This document shows, in pieces, positions 1 through 9,304 of a DNA stretch of 64,000 bases. The stretch spans positions 62,001-126,000 of the forward strand of contig NZ_AIDW01000012.1 of NCBI RefSeq assembly GCF_000251145.1, read 5' to 3'. The position numbers and the translations under genes are program-made. The notes below the pieces were generated by a model. That model was given only the letters and a program-made list of their open reading frames with translations, did not search any database and was not told the DNA's origin. The DNA comes from Sphingomonas sp. PAMC 26621. Lineage in GTDB: Bacteria; Pseudomonadota; Alphaproteobacteria; Sphingomonadales; Sphingomonadaceae. Numbering within the stretch: the stretch's first letter is position 1; the number at the start of each line of letters is the position of its first letter.

Positions 1-51
1 CTTGAGGGTATAGGCGCCGATGCGCGCCAGCGGGGCGATGGGGAGGCTCAT
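1..51 (-). CDS. Start of a probable hopanoid radical-SAM protein HpnH (partial)
   Basis: Only the first 17 codons are inside the window; the reading frame continues past position 1. The ATG is preceded by GGAG, and that Shine-Dalgarno sequence overlaps the TAG stop of ispH (TAGGAG, then ATG 8 nt after the stop), so the two genes look translationally coupled. The N-terminus (MSLPIAPLARIGAYTLK) resembles the start of HpnH, the adenosyl-hopene-forming radical SAM enzyme, and hpnH lying next to ispH fits a hopanoid cluster. The assignment is an inference from 17 residues plus context; the iron-sulfur motif would lie outside the window. Confidence 0.5.
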   Translation of the reverse strand, partial: MSLPIAPLARIGAYTLK

Positions 52-59
52 ATCGGCTC

Positions 60-1019
60 CTATGCGCTGATTACAGCAGCTTGGGTAGGGGTGACCACGT
101 CGCGCAACTCGCGCGGCAGGCCGAACTGGATCGATTCGTCGACACCGTCGAGCTGGCTGACCTCGACCGGGCCGAGCCGGCGCAACGCGGCGATGACGCT
201 GTCGACGAGCTCGTCGGGAGCGGATGCACCCGCGGTCAGGCCGACGCGCTCGATCCCGTCGAACCACGCCGGATCGATCGCGCTGCCGTCGGCGACGAGA
301 TAGCTCGGCAGGCCTTCGTCCGCGCCGAGATCGCGCAGGCGGCTTGAGTTCGAGCTGTTTTCCGAACCCACGACGAGGATCAGGTCGGCGACCTTGCAGA
401 GGTCGCGCACCGCGCTCTGGCGGTTCTGCGTCGCGTAGCAGATTTCCGATACGTCCGGGCCGATCAGGTCGGTGAAGCGGTTGCCCAGTGCGGCGATGAC
501 GCCACGCGTATCGTCGACGCTCAGCGTCGTCTGCGTGATATAGGCAAGCGGCGTATCGAGCGGCAGGTCGAGTGCCGCGACGTCCGCCTCGGTCGAGACG
601 AGATGAACCTCGGCATCCACCTGGCCGCGCGTGCCGATGACTTCGGCATGGCCCTCATGGCCGATCATCACGATCGACCGCCCCGCCTTGGCGTAGCGGC
701 GCCCCTGCAGGTGCACCTTGGTCACCAGCGGGCAGGTCGCGTCGAACACGGGGAGGTTGCGGCGCTTGGCCTCTTCCTCGACCGTCCGCGCGACGCCGTG
801 TGCGCTGAAAACGGTCATCGCGCCCTCGGGTACTTCGTCCAGATCCTCGACGAACACCGCACCCTTGCCGCGCAGCGTATCGACGACGTGGCGGTTATGG
901 ACGATCTCGTGCCGGACATAGACCGGGGCACCGTAGCGATCGAGCGCGCGTTCGACGATCTCGATCGCGCGTACGACGCCAGCGCAGAACCCGCGCGGGT
1001 TGGCGAGAATCACTTGCAA
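60..1019 (-). CDS. ispH: 4-hydroxy-3-methylbut-2-enyl diphosphate reductase IspH
   Basis: Last enzyme of the MEP isoprenoid pathway: reduces HMBPP to IPP and DMAPP with a [4Fe-4S] cluster in the cytoplasm. The 319-residue protein has the three cluster cysteines C12 (GFCAGV), C96 (ATCPLVTKV) and C194 (ICYATQNR) and the catalytic E126 in [10 protein letters not shown]; length is normal for the family. The start appears to be TTG (1017-1019), with GGAAAGG about 7 nt upstream and no nearby ATG in frame. It is followed 8 nt later by a probable hpnH, so IPP/DMAPP supply is linked to hopanoid synthesis. Identity is certain; the exact start is slightly less so. Confidence 0.97.
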   Translation of the reverse strand: MQVILANPRGFCAGVVRAIEIVERALDRYGAPVYVRHEIVHNRHVVDTLRGKGAVFVEDLDEVPEGAMTVFSAHGVARTVEEEAKRRNLPVFDATCPLVTKVHLQGRRYAKAGRSIVMIGHEGHAEVIGTRGQVDAEVHLVSTEADVAALDLPLDTPLAYITQTTLSVDDTRGVIAALGNRFTDLIGPDVSEICYATQNRQSAVRDLCKVADLILVVGSENSSNSSRLRDLGADEGLPSYLVADGSAIDPAWFDGIERVGLTAGASAPDELVDSVIAALRRLGPVEVSQLDGVDESIQFGLPRELRDVVTPTQAAVISA

Positions 1020-1320
1020 GCAAAAACCTTTCCGTCCGCCTTCTCGGCGACAAACCCAGGAATGACGTCATAGGCCAACACGCCCGGTCTGTCGCGCACG
1101 CCCCCAGATAGATATTCTAATCGCACTGCAACATATGGCAAAGCTGGAAATTCGTGAAGAATTTATCATGTTAGGCGGCGGCACGGGTATTTGGCGGTTA
1201 TCCGCTAACGGTCCGTAACGTTCATCGGCGCTACAGCCGTTTGTGCTAGCGCCCTCGCGGTGTTACCGCCCGCGCACGGTTTCGCGGGGGTTTGGCACCA
1301 TATCCCGCAAGGAGTTCTTG
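1020..1320. other. Divergent intergenic region between ispH and hpnM
   Basis: About 300 bases without a gene between two divergently transcribed hopanoid-related genes, so promoters for both should lie here. It is more AT-rich than its surroundings from about 1125 to 1170. One short inverted repeat is visible: AAATTC at 1148-1153 and GAATTT at 1159-1164 with a 5-base spacer, a possible operator or weak hairpin. I could not assign convincing -35/-10 pairs. Confidence 0.4.
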
Positions 1321-1938
1321 ATGACTTTCTCCCTTCGTTTCGCGCTGCTCGGTGCCGCACTGTCGGTCGCCGGGCCTATCGCAGCGCCCGCTGCGGCGCA
1401 GACCGCCGACCCGGCGCGCGCGCAGGTGCAGACGCTCGACGACGGGCTGATCGCGATCATGAAGGGTGGCAGCAGCCTCGGCGCGTCGGGCCGCGCGAGC
1501 AAGATCGGCCCGGTGGTCGACCAGACGTTCGACATCCCGTTGATCACGCGCCTGTCGGTCGGCCCCGACTGGGTCAAGGTTGCACCGGCAGACCAGACCG
1601 CGCTGGTCGCGGCGATGCGACGGATGACGGTGGGGCAATATGCGACCAATTTCAGCAGCTGGTCGGGCCACACGATCACGATCGACCCGCGCATCGAGAC
1701 GCGCGGCGCGGATAAGCTCGTTCGCACCACGCTGTCGGCACCCAAGGACGAGGCCGTCCCGATTGCCTACCGGCTGCGCCAGAGCGGCGGCAAGTGGCGC
1801 GTGATCGACGTCTATTATCGCAACGCGATCAGCCAGCTCGCGACCCGCCGCGCGGATTTCGCGAGCGTCTTCGCCAAGGGCGGCGCCAAGGCCCTGATCG
1901 CGCACCTCGACGTGCTGGCGACCAAGAGCGGCCGCTAA
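1321..1938 (+). CDS. hpnM: Hopanoid-associated MlaC/Ttg2-type periplasmic lipid-binding protein HpnM
   Basis: 205 residues. An N-terminal signal peptide (about residues 1-26, ending APAAA-Q) exports it to the periplasm. The mature part has the MlaC/toluene-tolerance pattern: an N-terminal helix, a central block around residues 70-110 rich in hydrophobics and a C-terminal part with YRLR and WRVIDVYY motifs typical of the family. MlaC-like proteins carry lipids across the periplasm; HpnM is the version found in hopanoid clusters. ATG at 1321 is chosen because AAGGAG sits 7 nt upstream; an upstream in-frame extension has no signal peptide. It precedes the MlaA-like gene by 5 nt, and hpnN lies just beyond on the other strand. 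Confidence 0.85.
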   Translation: MTFSLRFALLGAALSVAGPIAAPAAAQTADPARAQVQTLDDGLIAIMKGGSSLGASGRASKIGPVVDQTFDIPLITRLSVGPDWVKVAPADQTALVAAMRRMTVGQYATNFSSWSGHTITIDPRIETRGADKLVRTTLSAPKDEAVPIAYRLRQSGGKWRVIDVYYRNAISQLATRRADFASVFAKGGAKALIAHLDVLATKSGR

Positions 1939-1943
1939 CCATC

Positions 1944-3005
1944 GTGCGGATTCGGGGGGGAAGCAGCGTTCTGGCGGTTGCGATCGCACTGGTCGCCACA
2001 CCGGTCGCGGCGGGTGGGCGACCATTTCAGGCGGCCGCCGTCGCGCCGGCGGGTGCCACGGCGCTCGCCCCCGCACCCGTCAGCGAGACAGGGACCCCGC
2101 CGGCCGGGGCGTCGGAGCGCGCGCGGCATCACCGGACCAAGGGCGATCCGCTCGAAGGGTTCAATCGGGTAATGTTCTCGATCAACCAGGTGTTCGACCG
2201 GATCCTGTTCCGGCCAGTGGCGATGGCCTATAAGACGGTGGTGCCCAAGGTCGCACGCAAGGGCATCCGGCACTTCTTCTCGAACATCGGCGAACCGCTG
2301 GTGTTCGCCAACGACGTGCTACAGCTGAAACCCAGGCGTGCGGTGCAGACGCTCGGGCGGTTCGTCGTCAACACCACGGTCGGGGTCGGCGGGTTGCTCG
2401 ATGTCGCCAAGACGCAGGACTTCCGCCTGCCGCACCGCGACAACAGCTTCGGCGATACGCTTGGCCATTATGGCATCGGCCCCGGGCCGTATGTGTTCCT
2501 GCCGTTCTTCGGACCGACCGACTTCCGCGATCTCGGCGCGGGGATCGCCGAAAGCCAGACATTGCCCTTCACGATCGGAACGCCGTTCGATCGCGCGGAA
2601 TATCGCGTTTCCGAAGCGGTGCTGACCGGGCTCGACCTGCGGGTCGAGGCGGACGGCGAACTGAAGGCGTTGCTGGCCGGGGCGGTCGATCCGTATGCGA
2701 CGCTGCGCTCGTCGTATCTCCAGGATCGCGCGGGGCGGGTGGCCGCGACGCATGGGAAGGGCGGGACCGGGGCAGGGGCGCTGTCCGATCCGCTGGCCGA
2801 CCCGCTTGCCGATCCCGCGAGTGGTGCGTCGTCGAGTGCGCCCGCAACCGGCGCGGCGACGACCGATCCCTTGGCGGACCCGCTCGCTGATCCAACGGCG
2901 GGTGCGGCTAACCCGGCACCTGCGCCATCGCAGACCGTCGATCCGCTTGCCGATCCGTTGCAGGACCCAGCCGCGAGCGCCGCGCCAGCGACCCCGCCGC
3001 GCTAA
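1944..3005 (+). CDS. mlaA: MlaA/VacJ-family outer-membrane protein with a DPLADP-repeat tail
   Basis: 353 residues from GTG 1944. MlaA removes misplaced phospholipids from the outer leaflet of the outer membrane and works with MlaC-type carriers. The core (about residues 67-275) has DPLEGFNRVMFSIN, the FFSNIGEP motif, the NTTVGVGGLLD block and a GPYVFLPFFGP motif, all typical of MlaA. Residues 1-24 are a signal peptide, but I see no lipobox cysteine, although most MlaA proteins are lipoproteins. The last 72 residues are low-complexity Ala/Pro with three DPLADPL repeats (starting near 282, 308 and 333). It is probably cotranscribed with hpnM. The start could differ, but the signal peptide supports this one. 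Confidence 0.88.
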   Translation: MRIRGGSSVLAVAIALVATPVAAGGRPFQAAAVAPAGATALAPAPVSETGTPPAGASERARHHRTKGDPLEGFNRVMFSINQVFDRILFRPVAMAYKTVVPKVARKGIRHFFSNIGEPLVFANDVLQLKPRRAVQTLGRFVVNTTVGVGGLLDVAKTQDFRLPHRDNSFGDTLGHYGIGPGPYVFLPFFGPTDFRDLGAGIAESQTLPFTIGTPFDRAEYRVSEAVLTGLDLRVEADGELKALLAGAVDPYATLRSSYLQDRAGRVAATHGKGGTGAGALSDPLADPLADPASGASSSAPATGAATTDPLADPLADPTAGAANPAPAPSQTVDPLADPLQDPAASAAPATPPR

Positions 3006-3308
3006 TCCCGCGGACTCGTCACCCGGAGGCAGGCCGGGGCCGTGTGACTATGCGTCAACGCGGGAGCGCCAGCGGCCATCAGCATGGACGGCCACGGCCT
3101 GCGCGAGACCTTTGCACACAGAGCTGCCGTCATGCTGAACGTGTTTCAGCATCCACCGTGCAGCAGGCCCAGTCCGGACTCGCTGAGGGCTGGATCCTGA
3201 AACACGTTCAGGATGACGGACGGCTTGTAAACACTCTCGCGAAGGCGGGGTGACGGGAGGGGCAGTAGCGCAACCTTCGCAGGCATGATCACCTCCGATG
3301 TCAGGCCC
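3006..3308. other. Convergent intergenic region with palindromic repeats
   Basis: Lies between the ends of mlaA and hpnN. It holds a GC-rich stretch (about 3019-3090, GTCACCC plus GGCCGGGGCC) resembling one arm of other GC-rich repeats in this window, then a clear 101-bp palindromic element (3122-3222). No gene is supported here. Confidence 0.6.
3122..3222 (+). repeat. Palindromic intergenic repeat, family A copy 1
   Basis: A 101-bp element whose two ends form an inverted repeat: GTCATGCTGAACGTGTTTCA near the left end, and TGAAACACGTTCAGGATGAC near the right end. A second copy of the same length lies at 46576-46676 in the opposite orientation, and the two align from end to end with a minority of mismatches. 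Both are intergenic. It behaves like a REP/MITE-type dispersed palindrome; no coding potential is credible. Confidence 0.85.
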
Positions 3309-5897
3309 TCAAGCCTTTTTTCGCGGCGGCCCCAGCAGTGCTGGCTCGAAGATCAGCGCGCACACCAGCGTCCACGCCAGCGAGATCATCAGGATCTTCC
3401 CCATGCTCGCGGTACCCGGATGGTGCGACAGCCACAGGCTCCCGAACGCGCTCCCGGTCGCGAGCGCGCTGAACAGGACCGCGCGCGCGAGGCTCGACTG
3501 CAGCAGGTCGGTCGCGCCGCCGCGCCAGGCCATCACGAAATAGATGTGGAACGCGACTCCCACACCGAACAGCAGCGGGAAGGCGATGATGTTGGCGAAG
3601 TTGATCGGCTGCCCGATCAGCACGCAGCTCCCCAGCGTCAGGAACCCCGACAACACTACCGGCGCGAGCGTGAACACGACCTCGCGGACATCGCGCAACA
3701 CCACGAACAACAGCACGCTGACCAGTGCAAGCGCGAGGATCCCCGCCTCGACGAATGCCCAGGCAACAGTCTTCGCGGCTTCCTGCGTCGCGACCGGCAG
3801 GCCGCTCGCGGTCGGCGCGACGGTGCGGACCGCGGCGGTGAAGCGGCGAAGCACCGCATTGTCGTTGCTGTCGCCCTTGGGGAAGACCTGCACCAGCGCT
3901 CGGCCGTCCTTCGCAACCCAATTGCCCGCGATCTCGGGCGGCAGGGTCTCGCGTGTCACCGCCTCGGCCTGAAGCGCCGAGCGGATCTGGTCGAGCATCG
4001 TGCTGAGCGGCGGGACGAGCAACGTCGTCGCGGCGGTGCGGAGCTTGGCCGTGCCCGCCGCAAGCCGCTCGAACGCGGTTGCAAGTCGGTTCGCATTGGC
4101 GGCGGCGGTGCCCGGATGCGCGGCGGCGGCGGCGCGGAGGTCGCTCGCGGTCTTGCGCAAGGCGGCTGCGTTGTCGGCATCGCCCGGCGCGGCGGCGAGA
4201 TCGAAGGGATTGATCGTCGCATCCAGCAACAAGGATGCATCCTGAATCAACGCGAGCTTGGCGTCCTGCTCCTGCGGGACATAGCCGTCGACCGAAACCG
4301 CCTCGGTGACTTCGGGCAGCGCCGACAGCTTGGCCGCGAGGGCCTTGGCGGCTTGTGCGTCGGGGGCGAGCACGTTGATCGTGTTGGGGGTGCGGAGCGG
4401 ATCGCGCATCAGGTCCACGAGCGCGCGCATCGCCGGGCCGTCCTTGGCGCGCAAGTGCAGCGGGTTGAAGTCGAACTGGACGAACGGCAGCAACGCGATG
4501 CTCCCCGCCATCGACAGCGCGAACGCCCACAGCACGGCCTTGCGATGCGTATGGAGCCAGCGGTCGAGCGGCGCGGCTTCGGCGAAGCCGACCTCGCGGC
4601 GGGGCGCGCCCGGCTTGAGCAGCATCAGCAACGCCGGGAGCAGGGTGACGCTCGCCGCTAGCGCCACGAGCATCCCAAGCCCCGCGATGATCCCCAGTTC
4701 GGCGATCCCGACATAATCGGTCGGCAGGAAAGCGCCGAACCCGAGGAACACTGCGCCGGCGGCAAGCGCCAATGGAGCCCCCAGCGCACTGGCCGCGCGT
4801 TCGAGCGCCGGGCCGGTGGTGGCACCCTCGAGCCGCTCGGCGTTGAAGCGTACCGCGATCTGGATGCCGAAATCGACGCCCAGCCCGACGAACAGCGGAA
4901 TGAACGCGACCGAGATCAGGTTGAGCGCGCCGACCGCGAGCAGCCCGAGCGCGGTCGTGACGACCAGCCCCGCGACGATCGTCAGCAGGATCGCCGCGAC
5001 GATCTTGGCCGAGCGCACCGCGAACCAGAGCGTTACCAGCATCGCCAGCGCCATCACCGCACCGACCCAGCCGATATTCTCCTCGAGCGTCGCGAATTCC
5101 TCGTCCGCGAGCGGCACCTCGCCGGTCGTGCGAACGGTGACGCCATGCGCCGGATCGAGCCCGAGCTTTGCTGCCGCCGCGACGATCGCGCCGACCGCGT
5201 CCTCGCCGGGCTGGAGCGCGCCGTAATCGAGCCGCGGTTGCGCCAGGATCAGGCGGCGGCCCGGCGGCGCCGTCTGGCCGGTGTCCGCGAACAGGTCCTG
5301 CCACGAGAAATACGCCGGTTTCCCCGCCGCCGATGCATCGAGCGCATCCGCCATCGTCCGCATCGGTCGCGCGATCCGCGAGAGCGGAATGTCGCCGCGC
5401 TCGACCCCGGTCAACATCGTCGAGAACGCCCCCGCGACCCCGCGTAGCGACGGGTCGCTTGCAAGCGGGCCCAGCAGCGGCTGCGCGTCGATCAGCGCCT
5501 TGGTCGAGGCGCGGACTTCGGCGACCGAGCCGAACATCAGCCCCTCGCGGTCGAACCAGGCCCCGCCATCGGGGCGCTGGACGCTGCGAAAATGCTTCGT
5601 GTCGGCGGCGAGCGCGGTGGTGAGTTTCGCCGTCGCGGCCTCGGACAGTTCGGGAGTCTTGCCGTCGACGACGACGAGCAGCACGTCCTTGAGCTGCGGA
5701 AACGCCTGCTCGACCGCTTTCTCCTGCTGCCGCCAGCCGATCGTGGGGGAGATGAGCGCGGCGGTATCGGTGGTCATCGCGAAATGGCCCGCCGCATAGA
5801 CCATCGCGCCCGCGACCAGCGCGAGACATAGGCCGAGAACCGCGAACGGCGCGCGCACGCCGAACGCGACGAGCCGCTGAAGCAGGCGTGCGATCAT
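3309..5897 (-). CDS. hpnN: Hopanoid-associated RND/MMPL transporter HpnN
   Basis: 862 residues, inner-membrane RND-type lipid exporter. HpnN proteins move hopanoids toward the outer membrane. A transmembrane helix near residues 13-33 is followed by a periplasmic domain, a block of helices around residues 265-430 that contains GLGVDFGIQIAVRF (the GxxxDF proton-relay type motif of MMPL proteins), a second periplasmic domain and a second helix block at the C-terminus (GVGVAFHIYFVMAWR). The length fits HpnN. It starts 3 nt after the stop of the DUF2141 gene, so the two form one transcription unit, convergent with hpnM-mlaA. Confidence 0.9.
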   Translation of the reverse strand: MIARLLQRLVAFGVRAPFAVLGLCLALVAGAMVYAAGHFAMTTDTAALISPTIGWRQQEKAVEQAFPQLKDVLLVVVDGKTPELSEAATAKLTTALAADTKHFRSVQRPDGGAWFDREGLMFGSVAEVRASTKALIDAQPLLGPLASDPSLRGVAGAFSTMLTGVERGDIPLSRIARPMRTMADALDASAAGKPAYFSWQDLFADTGQTAPPGRRLILAQPRLDYGALQPGEDAVGAIVAAAAKLGLDPAHGVTVRTTGEVPLADEEFATLEENIGWVGAVMALAMLVTLWFAVRSAKIVAAILLTIVAGLVVTTALGLLAVGALNLISVAFIPLFVGLGVDFGIQIAVRFNAERLEGATTGPALERAASALGAPLALAAGAVFLGFGAFLPTDYVGIAELGIIAGLGMLVALAASVTLLPALLMLLKPGAPRREVGFAEAAPLDRWLHTHRKAVLWAFALSMAGSIALLPFVQFDFNPLHLRAKDGPAMRALVDLMRDPLRTPNTINVLAPDAQAAKALAAKLSALPEVTEAVSVDGYVPQEQDAKLALIQDASLLLDATINPFDLAAAPGDADNAAALRKTASDLRAAAAAHPGTAAANANRLATAFERLAAGTAKLRTAATTLLVPPLSTMLDQIRSALQAEAVTRETLPPEIAGNWVAKDGRALVQVFPKGDSNDNAVLRRFTAAVRTVAPTASGLPVATQEAAKTVAWAFVEAGILALALVSVLLFVVLRDVREVVFTLAPVVLSGFLTLGSCVLIGQPINFANIIAFPLLFGVGVAFHIYFVMAWRGGATDLLQSSLARAVLFSALATGSAFGSLWLSHHPGTASMGKILMISLAWTLVCALIFEPALLGPPRKKA

Positions 5898-5900
5898 CGC

Positions 5901-6368
5901 TTAAGGCCGTGCCGTCGGGGCGTTGGGCCCCATGAAATAGCGCAGCTTCAGTCGGATCGTGCGGTCCTGCCCGTCATAGTCGAACACCGCCTCCTCCCAT
6001 TTGGGCGGGGACATGCGGATCTTGGCATCGTTCGAGAAACCGACGCCCTCTTTGGGGATGCCGAACAGCGCGCGGTCGATCTTGCCGTTGCCGTTCTGGT
6101 CGTAATAGACCTGCACGGCATAGCGACCGGGCTTGAGGTTGCGCAGCGTGACGGTCGTCAGCCCAACGCGCGCCGGGCTGTCCGCCGAGACCGGGCAATC
6201 CTTGAGGAACTGCGCCTGCGTGCAGAGATCGACATGGACGCGCCCGGTTTGCGCGCGGACATTGTCGACCTGGACGTTGAGCGTGCCGGGCGACGGTGCC
6301 GCGCCGATCGAGAACGGCGCGAGCGGGAGGAAGAGCAGCGCGCGAAGCGGGGAGGGAAACCGAGTCAT
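5901..6368 (-). CDS. Exported DUF2141 domain protein
   Basis: 155 residues. An N-terminal signal peptide (about residues 1-23, ending SIGA-A) is followed by a DUF2141 beta-sandwich domain: the N-terminal V-V-N-V-R pattern, then LKPGRYAVQVYYDQNGNGKID and FGIPKEGVGFSNDA, which are hallmarks of the family. The function is not established; these are small secreted proteins with a possible calcium-like DxNxNGxxD loop. It lies 3 nt upstream of hpnN, so it is probably coexpressed with hopanoid transport. Confidence 0.85.
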   Translation of the reverse strand: MTRFPSPLRALLFLPLAPFSIGAAPSPGTLNVQVDNVRAQTGRVHVDLCTQAQFLKDCPVSADSPARVGLTTVTLRNLKPGRYAVQVYYDQNGNGKIDRALFGIPKEGVGFSNDAKIRMSPPKWEEAVFDYDGQDRTIRLKLRYFMGPNAPTARP

Positions 6369-6431
6369 CGAGCGGCTCTAGCCGGGATTGCGCCCAAGAT
6401 TAAGGCCGCATCCGTTAGCGCCTGTGGCGGG

Positions 6432-7214
6432 TCAGGCGAAGATGTCCGACAGCTGGTCGACCTGCGGGCCGTCCTTCCAGTCGCGCAGCTCGACATAGAG
6501 CGACGTCTGGATCGCCGCGACGACCGCGGTGCTGACCGTCGTCGACAGCGCGGTCAGCACCGAGGACAGCGTCCCGAACGCGGCGACATCGCGCCCCGCG
6601 ACGGGGAGCCCCGTCACCGCGACGGTGACGATCCCGACCGCCGCGATCAGGACATAATAGAGGACGAGCATTACCAGCCCGATCCCGAACACGTTCCAGC
6701 GCGCGCCGCGCGTCAGGAAGCGGCTGCGTCCGAACGCCTCGAAGATGCCGGTGCGCTCGATCACCAGAGCGGGGACCGCAACCGCCCAGGCAAGATACAG
6801 GAAGATCCCGGGCACGATGAAGAACGCGAAACCCAGCATCAGCCCCAGCCCGAGCAGGATCCCGAGCGCGAGCAGCGGGAGCGCGTAGCGCGCGCCGGTG
6901 GCGACGCAGGCGCCGAAGCTGACGGTGCGGTGGTCGCTATGCGCGATCGTCGCGCGGACGAGCCCGCCCTGCGCGAGCTGGGTCAGCACGAAGCTGGCAA
7001 GGTAGATCCCGCCCATCACCGAGGCGTTGGTGATGTAGTCGCGGGTCGACCCACTGCCGGCCTGCGACAGGTTGAGCAGCGCAATCGGCAGCGCGCTGAA
7101 CAGGAACGCGATCCCGAACATCGTCACGGCATTCGCACCGAGCGCGGCGAATGCGCGGTTGAAGACCCGGCCGATCGACATGCGGCGGTCGGACAAGGAA
7201 GCTGCGCTGGCCAT
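6432..7214 (-). CDS. Multi-pass inner-membrane protein (YciC/DUF975-like topology)
   Basis: 260 residues starting at MASAASL, with a G-rich ribosome-binding stretch (CCGGGGGG) about 8 nt upstream; a longer in-frame extension is Pro/Arg-rich and is rejected. I see about six hydrophobic segments, including one near residue 25-45 and the pair LLALGILLGLGLMLG and FFIVPGIFLYLAWAVAVP, which resembles membrane domains of glycerophosphodiester-phosphodiesterase-associated and YciC/DUF975 proteins. The function is not known. It is divergent from the MoxR-type operon, with about 180 bp between them. Confidence 0.75.
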   Translation of the reverse strand: MASAASLSDRRMSIGRVFNRAFAALGANAVTMFGIAFLFSALPIALLNLSQAGSGSTRDYITNASVMGGIYLASFVLTQLAQGGLVRATIAHSDHRTVSFGACVATGARYALPLLALGILLGLGLMLGFAFFIVPGIFLYLAWAVAVPALVIERTGIFEAFGRSRFLTRGARWNVFGIGLVMLVLYYVLIAAVGIVTVAVTGLPVAGRDVAAFGTLSSVLTALSTTVSTAVVAAIQTSLYVELRDWKDGPQVDQLSDIFA

Positions 7215-7391
7215 GGAATACCCCCCGGTGTGACGGGGCAGACCCTGACGCGGGATGCGGGACGGAGCAAACGGATTCGGTGGTGGTGGCGGCGATCGCA
7301 CCGAACGCAAATCCCATTTTGCCGTTTGCGCGCATCCCCGGTTGCTTTAGGCTCACCCCCGTAGCGCCAATTGCGGCCCGGGGGATGCCAC

Positions 7392-8096
7392 GTGAGCGGG
7401 GGAACAGCGCAAAACGCCGCCGCCGCCAGCGACCGGTTCGCCGCCGCGCATGCCGCGCTCAAGGCAGATCCGCAGGTGCAGTTCACGCTGTCGCTCGCGC
7501 CCGCACGGCCCAAGCCGCCCGCCTGGGTAGAGCAGGTGCTGCACTGGCTCGCGAAGGTGCTCGAGCCTGTCGCGCGCCTGCTCGGCTGGATCACGCGCCA
7601 GATGCCGGCGGCCCCCTATGCCCGGATCTTTCTGTGGTCTCTGATCGTGGTCCTTGCCGCACTGTTGCTGTGGGCCGTCTACCAGCGAATCCGCCACGGC
7701 GAATGGCGCTGGCCGACCCGCACGCGCGCACGCCAGGCGGCGCTGGTAGAGAACGATCCCGACTGGCAACCCGAATCCGCCCCGGCGCGCGCGTGGCTGC
7801 GCGAGGCGGATGCGCTCGCGGCGGAGGGGCGCTATGCCGAGGCGGTGCATCTGCTGCTGATCCGCTCGGTCGACGATATCGCGCGGCGACGCCCGCGTGT
7901 GGTGCGGCCGGCACTGACGGCGCGCGAGCTTGGCGCTGCCAACGCGGTGCCGCCCGCCGCACGCGGACTGTTCGCCGGGATCGCCGCGCTGGTCGAGCGC
8001 AGCCTTTTCGGCGGGCGCCCGGTCGATGCGGGCGAATGGACCGCCGCGCGCACCGCCTATGCCGACTTCGCCCTGCCGGGGACGTGGCGCGAATGA
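7392..8096 (+). CDS. DUF4129 domain membrane protein
   Basis: 234 residues from GTG 7392 (GGGGGA 7-8 nt upstream). One transmembrane helix around residues 80-103 separates an N-terminal part from a cytosolic C-terminal DUF4129 domain, which begins near the [21 protein letters not shown] helix and has the [13 protein letters not shown] stretch typical of the family. DUF4129 proteins usually occur in MoxR-DUF58 operons as the membrane partner. It overlaps the next gene by 4 nt (ATGA). The biochemical role is unknown. Confidence 0.82.
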   Translation: MSGGTAQNAAAASDRFAAAHAALKADPQVQFTLSLAPARPKPPAWVEQVLHWLAKVLEPVARLLGWITRQMPAAPYARIFLWSLIVVLAALLLWAVYQRIRHGEWRWPTRTRARQAALVENDPDWQPESAPARAWLREADALAAEGRYAEAVHLLLIRSVDDIARRRPRVVRPALTARELGAANAVPPAARGLFAGIAALVERSLFGGRPVDAGEWTAARTAYADFALPGTWRE

Positions 8097-9304
8097 GCGA
8101 CGTGCCGGTTACCGACGGAGAGATGCGCGGCGCGTTCGACGTCCGCACCGTCGCGATCCTGATCGCGGTCGGGATCGTCGCGTTTCTGGGGATGGTGGTG
8201 CTCGGCGCTTACGCGCCCGAGTTGCGCTCCGGGCGCAACGGCGGCGCACATGCGCTGTCGACCGCCGCGACCGGGTTCAGCGGGATCGTGACGCTCGCGG
8301 GCGCGACCGGGCGCAACCCGCAGGTCGTCCGCAATCCGAACGCGCTGTCCACCGAGAACCTCGTCGTGCTGACCCCGGAGCGCGCCGCAACCGACATGAC
8401 CAAGGTGCTTGCGCTGCGCCGGGTCAAGCCGACACTGGTGATCCTGCCGAAATGGGTGACGACCCCCGATCCACGCCACAGCGGCTGGGTCAATTACGTC
8501 GCTTTGCTTCCGGTGCGCGAGCCAATGGGGGTGCTCGCCGCGCAATATCCGTTCAAGGTTACCCGGTATCGCAGCGGCGGCCGACCGCTCGTCGCCTTGC
8601 CGTGGATGCCGCCATCGCTGCGCTTCGCTGCGCCTCGCCCACTCTATACCCTTGCGGGACCGGGAGTGCGGCCGTTGCTCAGCGATGCGGCGGGGCATGT
8701 CGTGCTCGCCCAGATCGGGCAGGGGCCGCTCTATGTCCTCGCCGATCCCGACTTGCTGTCCAATATCGGCATGCGCGATGCCGCGCAGGCGCGCGCTGCG
8801 CTCGACCTGCTCGACTGGCTCAATTCGACCGGCGCGGACGGGATCGTGTTCGACGTGACGCTCAACGGGTTCGGGCGCTCGCCCAGTCCCTTGAAGCTCG
8901 CGTTCGACCCGCCGTTCCTCGCGATGACGCTGACGCTCGCGGTGGCGTTGCTGCTCGCAGGCATTCAGGCGACCGCCCGGTTCGGCCCGCCGCGCCGCCG
9001 CCCGCGCGCGATCGCGTTCGGCAAGACCGCGCTGATCGACAATGCCGCCGCGTTGGTCCGCAAGGCCGGGCGGCAGGGCGGTCTGGGCGAGCGCTACGTG
9101 CAGGTCGTGCGGGATCGCGCGGTCGGCGTGTTCGGCGTGCCCACGCGGCTGCGCGACGGTGCGCGCGACGGCTATCTCGACGGGCTGGCGGGGCGCGCGC
9201 GCTTCTCCACACTTGCCGAAGACGCACGGAGCGCCCGGCATCCGCGCGACATGCTCGCGGCGGCGCAGGCGCTGCATCACTGGTTATGGGAGAAGACACG
9301 GTGA
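8093..9304 (+). CDS. DUF4350 domain membrane protein
   Basis: 403 residues. A transmembrane helix at about residues 20-42 is followed by a DUF4350 domain (residues ~50-260, the GLG-like [11 protein letters not shown] region reads [14 protein letters not shown]) and a second helix near 285-302, then a basic cytosolic tail. Paralogs in MoxR operons have the same architecture. Start ATG overlaps the upstream stop (ATGA), and its stop overlaps the GTG of the MoxR gene (GTGA), so translation is likely coupled along the operon. Confidence 0.82.
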   Translation: MSDVPVTDGEMRGAFDVRTVAILIAVGIVAFLGMVVLGAYAPELRSGRNGGAHALSTAATGFSGIVTLAGATGRNPQVVRNPNALSTENLVVLTPERAATDMTKVLALRRVKPTLVILPKWVTTPDPRHSGWVNYVALLPVREPMGVLAAQYPFKVTRYRSGGRPLVALPWMPPSLRFAAPRPLYTLAGPGVRPLLSDAAGHVVLAQIGQGPLYVLADPDLLSNIGMRDAAQARAALDLLDWLNSTGADGIVFDVTLNGFGRSPSPLKLAFDPPFLAMTLTLAVALLLAGIQATARFGPPRRRPRAIAFGKTALIDNAAALVRKAGRQGGLGERYVQVVRDRAVGVFGVPTRLRDGARDGYLDGLAGRARFSTLAEDARSARHPRDMLAAAQALHHWLWEKTR

